A DNA stretch of 64,000 bases from Brevibacterium sp. UMB1308A (GCF_030230605.1 NZ_JASPDO010000002.1:165114-229113); one strand, 5' to 3'; positions 8,957-18,466 are shown, numbered from the stretch's first letter. Made by a program: numbers and translations. Notes: a model not told the origin generated them from the letters alone.

Positions 8957-9208
8957 ATGATTACCGTGTACACGAAGCCAGCGTGCGTACAGTGCACTGC
9001 AACGTACCGTGCATTGGATGCTCGCGGTTTAGAGTACCGCTCGATTGACTTGAGTGTTGACACCGATGCACTCGATGTCGTTAAAGCCATGGGGTACATG
9101 CAGGCTCCCGTCGTCGTCACTGACGACGATCACTGGTCGGGCTTCCGCCCCGACAAAATTGCTACGCTCAGCGGCGGTGGCGCGGTTTCGTCATCCGGCG
9201 TGGCCTAA
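8957..9208 (+). CDS. nrdH: glutaredoxin-like NrdH
   Basis: An 83-residue thioredoxin-fold electron donor for class Ib ribonucleotide reductase. The redox motif CVQC lies at residues 11-14 (MITVYTKPACVQC), with the YMQAPVVV cis-proline segment and the DHWSGFRPDKI region typical of NrdH. ATG at 8957 is preceded by GAGGAG; an in-frame ATG at 8942 would add five residues and has no site. It is the first gene of nrdHIEF and its stop abuts the nrdI start. Confidence 0.95.
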   Translation: MITVYTKPACVQCTATYRALDARGLEYRSIDLSVDTDALDVVKAMGYMQAPVVVTDDDHWSGFRPDKIATLSGGGAVSSSGVA

Positions 9209-9622
9209 ATGCTGATTGTCTACTACTCGTCACCTTCGGAATATACTCACCGCTTCGTTCAGAAGCTTTCGCATGAGAGTCGTAGACTTCCCCTTCTCAC
9301 CAGCGAAGACACGATCGAAGTACACGAACCCTACGTACTAATCACTCCAACATATGGGGCCGGCCCCAACCGTGGGTCGGTTCCCAAACAAGTTAAAAAG
9401 TTTCTTGCACAGCCTGTAAACCGAGAACACCTTGTCGGGGTCATAGGTGCCGGAAACACCAACTTCGGAAGTAACTACTGCCGAGCAGCCAAACTGGTAT
9501 CTGCAAAATTGCAGGTGCCAGTGCTCTATATGTTTGAACTCCTTGGAACACAAGACGACGTCGAAAAAGTCGACAAAGGATTGGAAACACTGTGTCAACG
9601 ACAGCGCATGAACGCGACCTAG
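9209..9622 (+). CDS. nrdI: NrdI flavodoxin-like protein
   Basis: A 137-residue flavodoxin-like protein that supplies oxidant (superoxide or peroxide via FMN) to assemble the dimanganese-tyrosyl cofactor in NrdF. It has the N-terminal FMN phosphate loop ([10 protein letters not shown]), TPTYGAG and the [12 protein letters not shown] loop. It begins directly at the nrdH stop (TAAATG) and its last 31 bp overlap nrdE, so the operon is tightly coupled. Confidence 0.93.
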   Translation: MLIVYYSSPSEYTHRFVQKLSHESRRLPLLTSEDTIEVHEPYVLITPTYGAGPNRGSVPKQVKKFLAQPVNREHLVGVIGAGNTNFGSNYCRAAKLVSAKLQVPVLYMFELLGTQDDVEKVDKGLETLCQRQRMNAT

Positions 9623-11754
9623 AAGCCATCATCCGCGAGGAAACCGACCTGGACTACCACGCGCTCAACGCGATGCTCAACCTGTACGACGAAAATGGTC
9701 GTATTCAGTTTGAGCGTGACCGTCAGGCCGCACGCCAGTTCTTCTTGCAACACGTCAACAACAACACGGTCTTCTTTCACGACCTGGCTGAAAAACTGAA
9801 CTACCTGGTCGAGCACGAATACTACGAAAAAGAAGTGTTGGACCAGTACGACTTCGAGTTCATCTCTGAGCTTTCGAAGTTCGCCTACTCGAAGAAGTTC
9901 CGCTTCCAAACCTTCTTGGGTGCGTTTAAGTTCTATACCTCCTACACGCTGAAGACCTTCGACGGTAAGCGTTATTTGGAACGTTTTGAGGACCGCGTCG
10001 TCATGGTGGCCTTGTTCTTGGCGCGTGGCGACCGCGAACTTGCTCGCAACCTCGTGGAAGAAATCATTGCTGGGCGTTTCCAACCCGCGACTCCAACGTT
10101 CCTCAACGCTGGCAAGAAACAGCGTGGTGAGCTGGTTTCGTGCTTCCTTCTTCGGATCGAAGACAATATGGAGTCAATTGGACGCTCCATCAACTCTGCC
10201 CTGCAGCTGTCGAAGCGTGGTGGCGGTGTGGCATTTAGCCTGACCAACATCCGCGAGTCAGGTGCACCCATTAAGAAGATCGAGAATCAGTCCTCTGGTG
10301 TCATTCCTGTGATGAAGCTGCTTGAAGACTCGTTCTCGTACGCCAACCAGTTGGGTGCGCGTCAGGGTGCTGGTGCTGTGTATCTTCACGCTCACCACCC
10401 GGACATCTACAAGTTCTTGGATACCAAACGCGAAAATGCCGATGAGAAGATCCGCATCAAGACGCTGAGCTTGGGCGTCGTGATTCCGGACATCACGTTC
10501 CAGCTGGCGAAGAAGAACGAAGACATGTACTTGTTCAGCCCGTACGACGTTGAACAGGTCTATGGAGTTCCGTTCTCCGACATTTCTGTTACGGAAAAGT
10601 ACGACGAAATGGTCGACGATGCGCGTATCCGCAAGACCAAGATCCGCGCGCGTGAGTTCTTCCAGACCCTGGCTGAAATCCAGTTCGAATCTGGTTACCC
10701 GTATATCATGTACGAAGACACTGTGAACCGAGCCAACCCCATTGACGGCAAGATCACCATGTCGAACTTGTGCTCTGAGATTCTGCAGGTGTCAGAAGCC
10801 AGCGAGTACAACGCGGACCTGACCTACGCTCACGTGGGTAAAGACATTTCGTGTAACTTGGGTTCGCTCAACATCGCGATGGCGATGGACTCGGACGACT
10901 TTGGTCGCACAGTTGAAACCGCGATTCGCGGTCTCACCGCTGTTTCAGACACGTCGAACATCAGCTCGGTTCCTTCAATTGAGCGCGGTAACAACATGTC
11001 GCACGCAATTGGTTTGGGCCAGATGAACCTACACGGATACTTGGCCCGTGAGTCAATCCACTACGGCTCTGAAGAGGGTCTGGATTTCACCAACATGTAC
11101 TTCTACACCGTGGCGTACCACGCTGTTCGTGCTTCGATGGAAATCGCTAAAGAACGTGGCGTGGCCTTCGAAGGCTTCGAACGCTCCAAGTACGCAAGCG
11201 GCGAGTACTTTGAGAAGTACACGCAGCAGGAGTGGGTGCCTCGCACGCAGAAGGTTGCTGACCTGTTTGAGAAGGCCGGCGTCCACATTCCTACGCAGGA
11301 CGATTGGGCTGCGCTTCGCGATGACGTTGCGAAGTACGGAATCTACAACCAGAACCTGCAGGCCGTGCCACCCACGGGATCAATTTCGTACATCAACAAC
11401 TCAACAGCATCGATCCACCCGATCGCTTCGCGCATTGAAATCCGCAAAGAAGGCAAGATCGGGCGCGTGTACTACCCGGCTCCGTTCATGACGAACGACA
11501 ACCTGGAGTACTACCAGGACGCGTATGAAGTTGGGTACGAGAAGGTCATCGATACTTACGCGGAGGCCACCAAACACGTGGATCAGGGCCTGTCGCTGAC
11601 GCTGTTCTTTAAGGACACAGCTACCACGCGTGACGTTAACCGTGCGCAGATTTACGCATGGCGTAAGGGAATCAAGACGCTTTACTACATTCGTATTCGC
11701 CAGATGGCATTGCAGGGGACCGAGGTCGAAGGCTGCGTTTCCTGCATGCTGTAG
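9592..11754 (+). CDS. nrdE: class Ib ribonucleotide reductase alpha subunit
   Basis: The 720-residue catalytic subunit that reduces ribonucleoside diphosphates. Length and sequence are those of NrdE: it lacks a long ATP-cone, has the substrate-site segments [26 protein letters not shown] and CNLGSLN, and ends with the redox tail VEGCVSCML that is re-reduced by NrdH. The GTG start at 9592 lies inside nrdI; in-frame ATG starts would cut the conserved N-terminus. It is separated from nrdF by 27 bp with AAGGGGAGATAAG as the next ribosome site. Confidence 0.96.
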   Translation: MSTTAHERDLEAIIREETDLDYHALNAMLNLYDENGRIQFERDRQAARQFFLQHVNNNTVFFHDLAEKLNYLVEHEYYEKEVLDQYDFEFISELSKFAYSKKFRFQTFLGAFKFYTSYTLKTFDGKRYLERFEDRVVMVALFLARGDRELARNLVEEIIAGRFQPATPTFLNAGKKQRGELVSCFLLRIEDNMESIGRSINSALQLSKRGGGVAFSLTNIRESGAPIKKIENQSSGVIPVMKLLEDSFSYANQLGARQGAGAVYLHAHHPDIYKFLDTKRENADEKIRIKTLSLGVVIPDITFQLAKKNEDMYLFSPYDVEQVYGVPFSDISVTEKYDEMVDDARIRKTKIRAREFFQTLAEIQFESGYPYIMYEDTVNRANPIDGKITMSNLCSEILQVSEASEYNADLTYAHVGKDISCNLGSLNIAMAMDSDDFGRTVETAIRGLTAVSDTSNISSVPSIERGNNMSHAIGLGQMNLHGYLARESIHYGSEEGLDFTNMYFYTVAYHAVRASMEIAKERGVAFEGFERSKYASGEYFEKYTQQEWVPRTQKVADLFEKAGVHIPTQDDWAALRDDVAKYGIYNQNLQAVPPTGSISYINNSTASIHPIASRIEIRKEGKIGRVYYPAPFMTNDNLEYYQDAYEVGYEKVIDTYAEATKHVDQGLSLTLFFKDTATTRDVNRAQIYAWRKGIKTLYYIRIRQMALQGTEVEGCVSCML

Positions 11755-12757
<1,003 letters not shown>

Positions 12758-12786
12758 ACCCCAGGTCAGACACCATGACCAACATG

Positions 12787-12820
12787 AGCGCCCTCATTCT
12801 CAACACCGAGTGGGGGCGCT
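12787..12820. terminator. phage-supplied terminator after nrdF
   Basis: AGCGCCCTCA (12787-12796) pairs with TGGGGGCGCT (12811-12820), one G-U pair included, followed by TCTTTTA. It lies between nrdF and the convergent integrase and replaces the original host terminator now at 52784. Confidence 0.65.
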
Positions 12821-12824
12821 TCTT

Positions 12825-12864
12825 TTATGCCCACTCACAAGCTTTTGCCCACATTTTGCCCACA
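12825..12864. repeat. candidate integrase arm sites, left
   Basis: TTTTGCCCACA occurs twice in exact tandem (12843-12853, 12854-12864) with a weaker copy at 12825-12835 (TTATGCCCACT). The same word recurs beside attR. They overlap the integrase C-terminal codons, as arm sites may when int abuts attP. Confidence 0.6.
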
Positions 12865-13899
12865 AAGTTCCCGCGACCGCATCGCATCAATCCGCTCCGC
12901 CGTCTTCGTCACGTCCTCTTCCCACAGTGCCGCGTACACGTCCAGCGTCATCGTTGCCGAGGCGTGGCCCAGCATGTTCTGTACGACTTTCACTGACGCG
13001 CCGGAAGCAATCGCGATAGAAGCGGCGGTGTGGCGTAGGTCGTGGAACCTCAGCCTGGCGTGCCCGGCCCTGGTGATTGTGCGGTGCCACCACCCTTCCA
13101 CTGTTTTTGGGTATGGGGTCTGGTAGAACGGCCTTCCGCCTTTCAGTTTCATTTCACGCAACTCCGGGAGCATGAAACCGGGAATACCTACCGTGCGTGG
13201 CTCGCCTGCTTTCGTTGGCCCGAACCCGTTCTTCGTGGCGGTTTCCTCCACAAGGATAGTCCCTGCTTTCGTGTCGATGTTTTGGGACTTCAACGCTTTG
13301 ATTTCACCGAACCTGAGCCCAATGTATGACGCGATGTAAATGATGGTCCGGTACTCGCCGGGGGCGTGGGCGCAAATGTTCTCAATGTCCGCGTGCGTGA
13401 GGTAGATGCGTCGTTTCGGTGGGAGTTTAGGCAGGTTCGGGGTGTTGTCTGCCGGGTTTTTGTGGATAACCCCGTCTGTTTTCGCGGTCTCAAGGATCGC
13501 GTGGAGGACGAAGTGGGCGCGGCGCACGGTTTGTGGCCCACGGTTGATTGTGGCGACCCAGTCGCGAATGTCAGCGGGTGTGATGGCGGCTACTGGCGTG
13601 GTGGCGAATGCTTGCGTGATGTGTGTGTGGAAGGCTGTCCGGTACACGGTTTTTGTTTGTGGGCGGACGTTCGTCCTGTGGCGTAACCATTGTTCACCAA
13701 GCTCACCAATGGTGACCCGCCCAGCGGTGGGGTCAATGTACGTGCCGGTGGCTTTGCTGGTCTCCACCGTGGCGGCGAAAAGTTGCGCGTCCCGTTTCGT
13801 TTTAAACCCCCGCTTGTCGGTTTGGGACCTGTCGGGTTTCCGGTAGCGGACGCGCCACCGTTTCCCGGCTTTGGTTTGGTACGGCTCGATGGTCGCCAT
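12835..13899 (-). CDS. int: phage tyrosine integrase
   Basis: A 354-residue integrase beside attL. The N-terminal 60 residues form an arm-binding domain (AKGKRWRVRYRKPD-type strands), then a SAM-like core-binding domain (TIGELGEQWLRHR), then the catalytic domain: Arg in GLRFGE (about residue 192), HDLRHT, LGHAS and the nucleophile Tyr in TLDVYA (about residue 322). ATG at 13899 has AGGAG six bases upstream and overlaps the stop of the ImmA-like gene as TAATG; an in-frame start at 13917 has none. It should integrate and, with an excision factor, excise the phage at nrdF. Confidence 0.93.
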   Translation of the reverse strand: MATIEPYQTKAGKRWRVRYRKPDRSQTDKRGFKTKRDAQLFAATVETSKATGTYIDPTAGRVTIGELGEQWLRHRTNVRPQTKTVYRTAFHTHITQAFATTPVAAITPADIRDWVATINRGPQTVRRAHFVLHAILETAKTDGVIHKNPADNTPNLPKLPPKRRIYLTHADIENICAHAPGEYRTIIYIASYIGLRFGEIKALKSQNIDTKAGTILVEETATKNGFGPTKAGEPRTVGIPGFMLPELREMKLKGGRPFYQTPYPKTVEGWWHRTITRAGHARLRFHDLRHTAASIAIASGASVKVVQNMLGHASATMTLDVYAALWEEDVTKTAERIDAMRSRELCGQNVGKSL

Positions 13900-14309
13900 T
13901 AGTGCTCCTGGTGCCACGCGGTCTGTATGGCGTGGTTGATCATTGCTTTTTCGACGGGTGAGAGGGCATGCAAGCGGTCAGTGAGGACTTCGGGGGTCAC
14001 CCAGAGCTCGTCTGCGGCTTCTTCCACAGTGTGGGCCCATTTCAGAGTGTCGATGAGGTCGCCGGTGTCGATGAGGCGCTGGGCGGTAATCCTGCGGACC
14101 CGGGTTTCTTCCGCGTCGTCCACGCATTGGGTGCCACGTTCAATATGCACCAGCTCATGCGCAATCGCACACCGGCGTTCGACCTGTAAAAGCCGGTTGT
14201 GCATCCACACATTCGCCCCGTCCGTGACAGCATGGAAAGGTGGTGGGAGGTTCGCCCAGTGCAGGGTCAAGTCCGGTTGGTCGCGAAGAGTGTTCCACGG
14301 GTGATACAT
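13899..14309 (-). CDS. ImmA/IrrE-family metallopeptidase
   Basis: A 136-residue zinc peptidase with the HExxH motif (AHELVHIERG, near residue 51) and a downstream acidic helix. Relatives such as ImmA of ICEBs1 cleave the cognate XRE repressor on induction. Here the likely partner is the repressor encoded at 15680-16189, two genes upstream in the same leftward arm. It overlaps the integrase start by one base pair, so lysogeny functions are probably co-transcribed. The repressor-cleavage role is inferred. Confidence 0.85.
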   Translation of the reverse strand: MYHPWNTLRDQPDLTLHWANLPPPFHAVTDGANVWMHNRLLQVERRCAIAHELVHIERGTQCVDDAEETRVRRITAQRLIDTGDLIDTLKWAHTVEEAADELWVTPEVLTDRLHALSPVEKAMINHAIQTAWHQEH

Positions 14310-14380
14310 GCCAGTAGATTATGAACAGGCACTGACACGGTTATTTGGTGCGGTGAACTTTTACCGGAACCTCGGCAAGG

Positions 14381-15661
14381 TTATTGTTCCGCCTGTTCGT
14401 CACTTTCTCTCATGACCAGCGTTTGACGGTATTGGTCTGCCTCTGGGTACTCCGTAAACTCCAGGAGCGTCCCCTCGATCTGCAGAAGCGCGTCTTTAAC
14501 TTCAAGTGGTGTTACCAAGAAAAACTCGCGCCTAGGGTTGAGCAGGTTCGCTTTACGGTCAGCAAATTGCTGGTGGAGAGCTGTTTCAACACCAACAGCA
14601 TCTTCGCTAAAAAACAACGCGTGTACGTCAAAATTGAACGGTACCGACGCGTCAGACAGTTCTTTCACTCGATCCATCGGGTCAAGGCGACGAGTCATAC
14701 CGATCTTGACCATGCGCTCGCCGAACGACCCAATGTTAGAGATGACATACACGTATCCGGCACGAGCATTTGCCTCCCGGGCCTCGATGTCATTTATGCT
14801 CTTTTCAAGACTGATGATCTCAGCCTTAATCTTTTCGGTCTCTGCAGTGTCGCCGAGCTTCTCAACCGTTTTGAGAACGTTGAGGTAGTGGAGCTTTTCC
14901 TTCTCGATGCGCTTACGCTCCGCCTCCAGCTCTCGCTCAGCTTCAGCTTGTTCGCGGAGTTCCTGACGGCGTTCCCGCTCAAGTTCGCGTTCAAGCTTTT
15001 TAGCTTCCAAATGCTCGACGGCAAGGCGGAGCTCTCGCACGCGCAGCTCAATATAGTCTGGATCTATTTGGACCCCTGCGGTAGCTCCCAACTTTTCAAT
15101 GGCATTGGCCGAGCGGAATATCTTCGAAGCTGATGTTTCAAAGTTGGTGGCTGTTGCACCTTTGACGGCGTTGTCAGCTTCGGCGTTGAATGCGCGTAGT
15201 GCGAGCTTTCCAATGTCCTTGCCAAGTTTGGATATTTGCGCCTTGGTGGTTGGTACTTCGAAGTGGTCTGCGCCGAACACTGCCTTTGAACTTTTTACCT
15301 TAGTAGAGATTTCTTGGCGCAATGTTCTTAGCTGGCTCTGTAGCGCAATGCTGTCCTCGGCTGGGTGCGGGGGAGTGCTGAGGCCAGCTTCAAGAGTCAC
15401 TTTTTCGGCTTTAAGGAAGTCGGTTAAGGCTCGCAGTTCCGCAGTTTGCCGTTTGAGCCGTTCGATGTTTTTGGTGATTTGCGCTTCTTGGTCTTGCAGT
15501 TTTTCGAGTTCTTGTTCGGCATTCCACACGGACGTTCCTCCGTGCTGTTTGAAGAACTCGTCGAACCAGTTTGCGCGGTTCCACTCGTGGTCGCGTTGCT
15601 GTTTAAGCTCAGCTACTTCACGCATGAGGTTATGGATCTGGCGTTTCTTCTTGCCGAACAT
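14381..15661 (-). CDS. DUF4041 coiled-coil plus T5orf172 (GIY-YIG-like) protein
   Basis: A 426-residue cargo protein. Residues 1-80 and 180-290 are coiled coil, with a very Arg/Glu-rich heptad region (EAKKLERELERERRQELREQ cut at its core). The C-terminal third (AGYVYVISNIGSFGERMVKIGMTRR onward) is a T5orf172 domain, a GIY-YIG-related fold: VYVI and KIGMTRR correspond to the GIY and YIG strands, and an EFF segment follows. AGGAGG precedes the ATG. The gene sits in the lysogeny arm between ImmA and the repressor, where superinfection-exclusion or defence cargo is often found. The biochemical activity is not established; nuclease function is inference from the fold. Confidence 0.75.
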   Translation of the reverse strand: MFGKKKRQIHNLMREVAELKQQRDHEWNRANWFDEFFKQHGGTSVWNAEQELEKLQDQEAQITKNIERLKRQTAELRALTDFLKAEKVTLEAGLSTPPHPAEDSIALQSQLRTLRQEISTKVKSSKAVFGADHFEVPTTKAQISKLGKDIGKLALRAFNAEADNAVKGATATNFETSASKIFRSANAIEKLGATAGVQIDPDYIELRVRELRLAVEHLEAKKLERELERERRQELREQAEAERELEAERKRIEKEKLHYLNVLKTVEKLGDTAETEKIKAEIISLEKSINDIEAREANARAGYVYVISNIGSFGERMVKIGMTRRLDPMDRVKELSDASVPFNFDVHALFFSEDAVGVETALHQQFADRKANLLNPRREFFLVTPLEVKDALLQIEGTLLEFTEYPEADQYRQTLVMRESDEQAEQ

Positions 15662-15679
15662 TCTGTGCCTCCTGGGCGG

Positions 15680-16189
15680 TTAGGTGTCTTGGTTTTCTTC
15701 GCCACGTTTGTTGGCTTTTGCGTCTTCTTCGTCGAGTGCTCGTTGTCCTGTGGTGGCTGCGAGACTGTACCCGAGGCGGTCCAACGGCGGCTGAGGGGTC
15801 TTCTCACCTTCGCCCGTTTCGCCTGGTGTTCCCTGTTCCTGCGCAATAGATGGTGAAGCATTCTTGTTGCCTTCCGCTAGTAGCCTGATGATCTGATTCA
15901 CAGCGTCGCGCTGTGTAGCGGTGAGCATGTCTGCATCACGGTGAGGCTCAAATGGCTCAGAACCCGTGAAGCTCGCGGCGTCTTCAAGCTCTTCAAGTGG
16001 AATACTCAGAACTACAGAAAATGCACGGAGAGTCGCCCGGCTAGGCTTTCCGTGAGACCCGTTCAGGTAGTTCGAGACAGTTCCGGCTGAGAGGGTTTCC
16101 CCGCGCTTCTTTGCTAAGCGCCCAAGCTCGCTCTGCTTGATCTTGAGCTCGTTTAGGCGATTATTTAGCAAGTCGGACAAGTGGCTCAC
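15680..16189 (-). CDS. XRE-family phage repressor
   Basis: A 169-residue regulator with an N-terminal helix-turn-helix (KIKQSELGRLAKKRG...LSAGTVSNYLNG) and an extended hydrophilic C-terminus lacking the serine/lysine autocleavage domain of LexA-type repressors. This suits control by the ImmA-like peptidase. The GTG at 16189 has GAAAG upstream; a TTG at 16225 would extend it by 12 residues. It diverges from the Cro-like gene across a region with twin 22-bp operators, and is likely the immunity repressor. Confidence 0.8.
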   Translation of the reverse strand: MSHLSDLLNNRLNELKIKQSELGRLAKKRGETLSAGTVSNYLNGSHGKPSRATLRAFSVVLSIPLEELEDAASFTGSEPFEPHRDADMLTATQRDAVNQIIRLLAEGNKNASPSIAQEQGTPGETGEGEKTPQPPLDRLGYSLAATTGQRALDEEDAKANKRGEENQDT

Positions 16190-16284
16190 GGGAACATCTT
16201 TCAACTTTCGGCAACAACAGTACAAGCCTACTGTGTTTCAGCCAGTCACAAAGAACTGCCGTGTAATTCGCTTATTGGCGCTAG

Positions 16285-16306
16285 TCTTCAAAAAGTTCAC
16301 TGAAGA
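16285..16306. promoter_or_regulatory. operator O1 (inverted repeat)
   Basis: TCTTCA and TGAAGA arms flank a 10-bp centre, AAAAGTTCAC. The site is closely similar to O2 at 16344 and ends just upstream of the rightward -35 element. Confidence 0.7.
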
Positions 16307-16308
16307 AG

Positions 16309-16338
16309 TTGCATAACTGTAGTCACATGGTCTATATT
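16309..16338 (+). promoter_or_regulatory. rightward early promoter
   Basis: TTGCAT (16309-16314) and TATATT (16333-16338) are separated by 18 bp and read toward the Cro-like gene. O1 lies immediately upstream and O2 covers the expected start point. Confidence 0.6.
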
Positions 16339-16343
16339 CAAAG

Positions 16344-16365
16344 TGTTCAAAAACATCACTGAACA
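16344..16365. promoter_or_regulatory. operator O2 (inverted repeat)
   Basis: TGTTCA and TGAACA arms form a perfect inverted repeat around AAAACATCAC. It shares the half-site core (TTCA/TGAA), the spacing and an A-rich/TCAC centre with O1, 59 bp away. Confidence 0.75.
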
Positions 16366-16388
16366 GAATGAAGTTAGGAGGAGGTGAG

Positions 16389-16646
16389 ATGACTGCCTAC
16401 ACAGAAACCCGCCGGGGATTCACCGCACGGCCACACAAAGACCAAATCAAACTCGCCATGAGCTTCTACAGGCTCACAAACGCGGAACTCGCGCTACGCG
16501 CAAAAGTCGCACCCTCAACAATCGGCAACATTCTTGGGACAAAACGCGACACATGTAACCCGGAGACCGCAGCGAAAATTGCACAGGCCCTCGGCATGGG
16601 TACGGAACGCCTGTTCACTCTTGAGCAGATTGATTACGCGAACTAA
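16389..16646 (+). CDS. Cro-like XRE DNA-binding protein
   Basis: An 85-residue single-domain helix-turn-helix protein (NAELALRAKVAPSTIGNILG). ATG at 16389 follows an excellent AGGAGGAGGTGAG; an in-frame ATG at 16368 precedes that site. It is the first rightward gene and faces the XRE repressor across twin operators, so it is the probable Cro or antirepressor component of the lysis-lysogeny switch. A short untranslated gap of 64 bp separates it from the next gene. Confidence 0.82.
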   Translation: MTAYTETRRGFTARPHKDQIKLAMSFYRLTNAELALRAKVAPSTIGNILGTKRDTCNPETAAKIAQALGMGTERLFTLEQIDYAN

Positions 16647-16710
16647 ACGAAATTGCCCCCACCTACAGCAACTAGGTGAGGGCCAATGTCCCAGAAAGGA
16701 CAAGTAACTA

Positions 16711-16986
16711 ATGGCTAGATTATCAGACTCATTCCCACCACTACCAGCAACCGGGGCAGCCCTTATCGGCAAGAACGACGAGCGCGGCATATACGTGCTG
16801 ATCTGCGAACCGTCAGACAGGCCAGGCGTGTTCAACGTGGCGGTTAATAACAACGGCACCATCAACGAACTCGCTGAACCCGTGAGGGACTCGGTAGCGG
16901 CTCGTGAGTTGATCGGCGGGCTTATCAAAGACAGCACGGACGGTGCCCCACTGGTCTGGACGGTCGAAGGCGAGGGAATCAAATGA
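16711..16986 (+). CDS. phage early protein of unknown function
   Basis: A 91-residue protein of mixed strands and helices (IYVLICEPSDRPGVFNVAVNNNG) with no cysteine or nucleotide motif that I recognise. The ribosome site GAAAGGAC precedes ATG 16711. It is the first of a run of nine small early genes, most of them joined by overlaps, and its stop overlaps the next start by four bases. No function is proposed. Confidence 0.65.
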   Translation: MARLSDSFPPLPATGAALIGKNDERGIYVLICEPSDRPGVFNVAVNNNGTINELAEPVRDSVAARELIGGLIKDSTDGAPLVWTVEGEGIK

Positions 16987-17249
16987 GGGGCGAATGGGGT
17001 AACCCCGGAAAACCACTGCCCCGCGTTCCTGGCATGTGCACAGGGCTTGTAGCGAAGGAAAATCGCGAGGGCCAGGCGTGGTTCACAGTCCAGTGCGCGG
17101 TGTGTTACCGCACGTACACGGATAGGGGAGTTATAGCGATGTCCACGATCAACCACCGAGGCGATCAAGGCATCTTGACGGTGCCATATCGCAGGTGCGA
17201 GGAGTGTAGGGAAAAGTGCGCACACCCAGAAAGCGAGGTGTCGGCATGA
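16983..17249 (+). CDS. small cysteine-rich putative zinc-ribbon protein
   Basis: An 88-residue protein with CAVC near residue 38 and CEECREKC near residue 73. The paired cysteines suggest a zinc ribbon or treble-clef fold. It is translationally coupled on both sides through ATGA overlaps. Small zinc proteins in phage early regions often bind host nucleic-acid enzymes; that is family-level inference and the target here is unknown. Confidence 0.65.
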   Translation: MRGEWGNPGKPLPRVPGMCTGLVAKENREGQAWFTVQCAVCYRTYTDRGVIAMSTINHRGDQGILTVPYRRCEECREKCAHPESEVSA

Positions 17250-17566
17250 CAACTGGAGTAGAACTCAAACAACTAGGCGCTGACCTGGTGATCGCGAGTG
17301 ACGAGGCTCGGGCTAATGCGAGTGAGCATATCCGCGCCACTATTGAGCACCTCGCAGGGTTGGGGCAGGCGTTTACTGCGGAGGACGTGCGGGAGGAACT
17401 CCGTGCTATGCCTCATGTGTTCCTCGCGATGAGGGACCGCCCAAACCTTCTCCCAGCCCATTTTACGGCTGCGAAACGACGCGGGGACATTGTGCCTGTC
17501 GGGTTCACGGTTCCCACTCGGGCTTCACGGCACGGGTCGGTTATCCGCGTGTGGAGGCGAGCATGA
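17246..17566 (+). CDS. small early protein, possible winged helix
   Basis: A 106-residue protein. The central segment (GQAFTAEDVREELRAM) and basic C-terminus (RGDIVPVGFTVPTRASRHGSVIRVWRR) have the look of a winged helix with a beta wing, as in small phage DNA-binding proteins. ATG 17246 overlaps the previous stop; an in-frame ATG at 17216 lies inside the neighbour and lacks a site. DNA binding is tentative. Confidence 0.65.
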   Translation: MTTGVELKQLGADLVIASDEARANASEHIRATIEHLAGLGQAFTAEDVREELRAMPHVFLAMRDRPNLLPAHFTAAKRRGDIVPVGFTVPTRASRHGSVIRVWRRA

Positions 17567-17685
17567 ACAAGTTGAAGAGCATGCAGGCCATGTGGGCTGA
17601 ACAACACGACGAGCACACGGATGAGGATTACACCATTTTTGATTGGAATGAGGCCTCTGACCCTGAGCGGTGGTGGCGGGAATGA
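17563..17685 (+). CDS. 40-residue acidic early peptide
   Basis: A 40-residue frame linked by ATGA overlaps to genes on both sides, which is the main evidence that it is real. It is acidic and tryptophan-rich (DWNEASDPERWWRE at the C-terminus). I do not recognise it. Similar small acidic phage peptides can act as DNA mimics or inhibitors of host enzymes, but nothing in this sequence proves that. Confidence 0.5.
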   Translation: MNKLKSMQAMWAEQHDEHTDEDYTIFDWNEASDPERWWRE

Positions 17686-17888
17686 GGATCATGACCAGTC
17701 AGGAGGTCGCCGAGTTCTTGGGCGTGTCTAACCAGACTTTGGAGCAGTGGCGGTACCGGGACCGTGGCCTTTTGCAAGCAGGGAAGCCTCGGGCGTTCGG
17801 TCCTGCGTGGGTGGACGTGAACGGTAAATGCCGGGGCTACCTGGAAGAGGACGTTCAGGCATGGCTCAGAGATCGGAGGACAGCATGA
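17682..17888 (+). CDS. MerR/excisionase-like helix-turn-helix protein
   Basis: A 68-residue protein with the AlpA/excisionase type of winged helix: TSQEVAEFLGVSNQTLEQWRYRD, then a wing and EEDVQAWLRDRR. Such proteins direct excision or act as transcription regulators, so this is the best candidate excision factor for the prophage, although it is distant from int. ATG 17682 overlaps the previous stop; ATG 17691 is a possible alternative. Confidence 0.75.
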   Translation: MRIMTSQEVAEFLGVSNQTLEQWRYRDRGLLQAGKPRAFGPAWVDVNGKCRGYLEEDVQAWLRDRRTA

Positions 17889-18094
17889 GCAGGACAGTGA
17901 GTGACATTAACAAAGACATTCGGGTTACTCGGGCGCGTATGGAAAGGCTCGGGAATGATATTGCGGTCGCGTTGATGAACGGTTGGGTGGATAACGCGAA
18001 AAGGTTCGCTACCGGGCCTTATGCGGATTCTTACCGGAAACTGTCGGACTTGATGGACGAATGGGATAAGGCGCATGAATCCGATTGCGGTTGA
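17885..18094 (+). CDS. small helical early protein
   Basis: A 69-residue mostly helical protein (RVTRARMERLGNDIAVALMNGW). It starts in an ATGA overlap with the helix-turn-helix gene and overlaps the next gene by 20 bp. There is no recognisable domain. Its place in the coupled early cassette is the only clue to its role. Confidence 0.6.
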   Translation: MSRTVSDINKDIRVTRARMERLGNDIAVALMNGWVDNAKRFATGPYADSYRKLSDLMDEWDKAHESDCG

Positions 18095-18281
18095 GATGAC
18101 GAATCTGATCCAGGAGGCGCGGGAGGCTCGCACGCTGGCGGGTGGAATGTTGGCTGATTGTGTCGCCGACGGCGTGCCCGTAGCTGAGCTGGGCGACCTG
18201 ATCGCGGAGTACAAAAACTCGGTGAAGCAGGTCATGGTCGCAGAAAAATTGTTCACTGACTACACAAAGGTTTTCGCATGA
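18075..18281 (+). CDS. small helical early protein
   Basis: A 68-residue helical protein (NLIQEAREARTLAGGML...GDLIAEYKNSVKQVM). Start and stop overlap both neighbours. It resembles the generic host-takeover or regulatory small proteins of actinophages in size and helicity only. Function unknown. Confidence 0.6.
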   Translation: MNPIAVEMTNLIQEAREARTLAGGMLADCVADGVPVAELGDLIAEYKNSVKQVMVAEKLFTDYTKVFA

Positions 18282-18466
18282 AGAAGTTTCTGATTAGAAG
18301 ATTCTGTCTCATTTACGCGCCCCTCACAATCATTGGCGCGGGGGTGATGGTCGCCTCGTTCGTTGGCGGGATACACCACATGGCCTACCTCGCCGGTTTA
18401 GCGGTGGCGTTCCTCGCAATCCTCGCCGCCGTCACTGACGCGATACAGGCGGTCGATGACTTATGA
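18278..18466 (+). CDS. small two-helix membrane protein
   Basis: A 62-residue protein with a basic N-terminus (MKKFLIRRF) and two hydrophobic segments (about residues 10-30 and 35-55), so it should insert in the inner membrane as a hairpin. Small early membrane proteins of temperate phages sometimes mediate superinfection exclusion. That is only a possibility here. It is coupled to both neighbours by ATGA junctions. Confidence 0.65.
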   Translation: MKKFLIRRFCLIYAPLTIIGAGVMVASFVGGIHHMAYLAGLAVAFLAILAAVTDAIQAVDDL

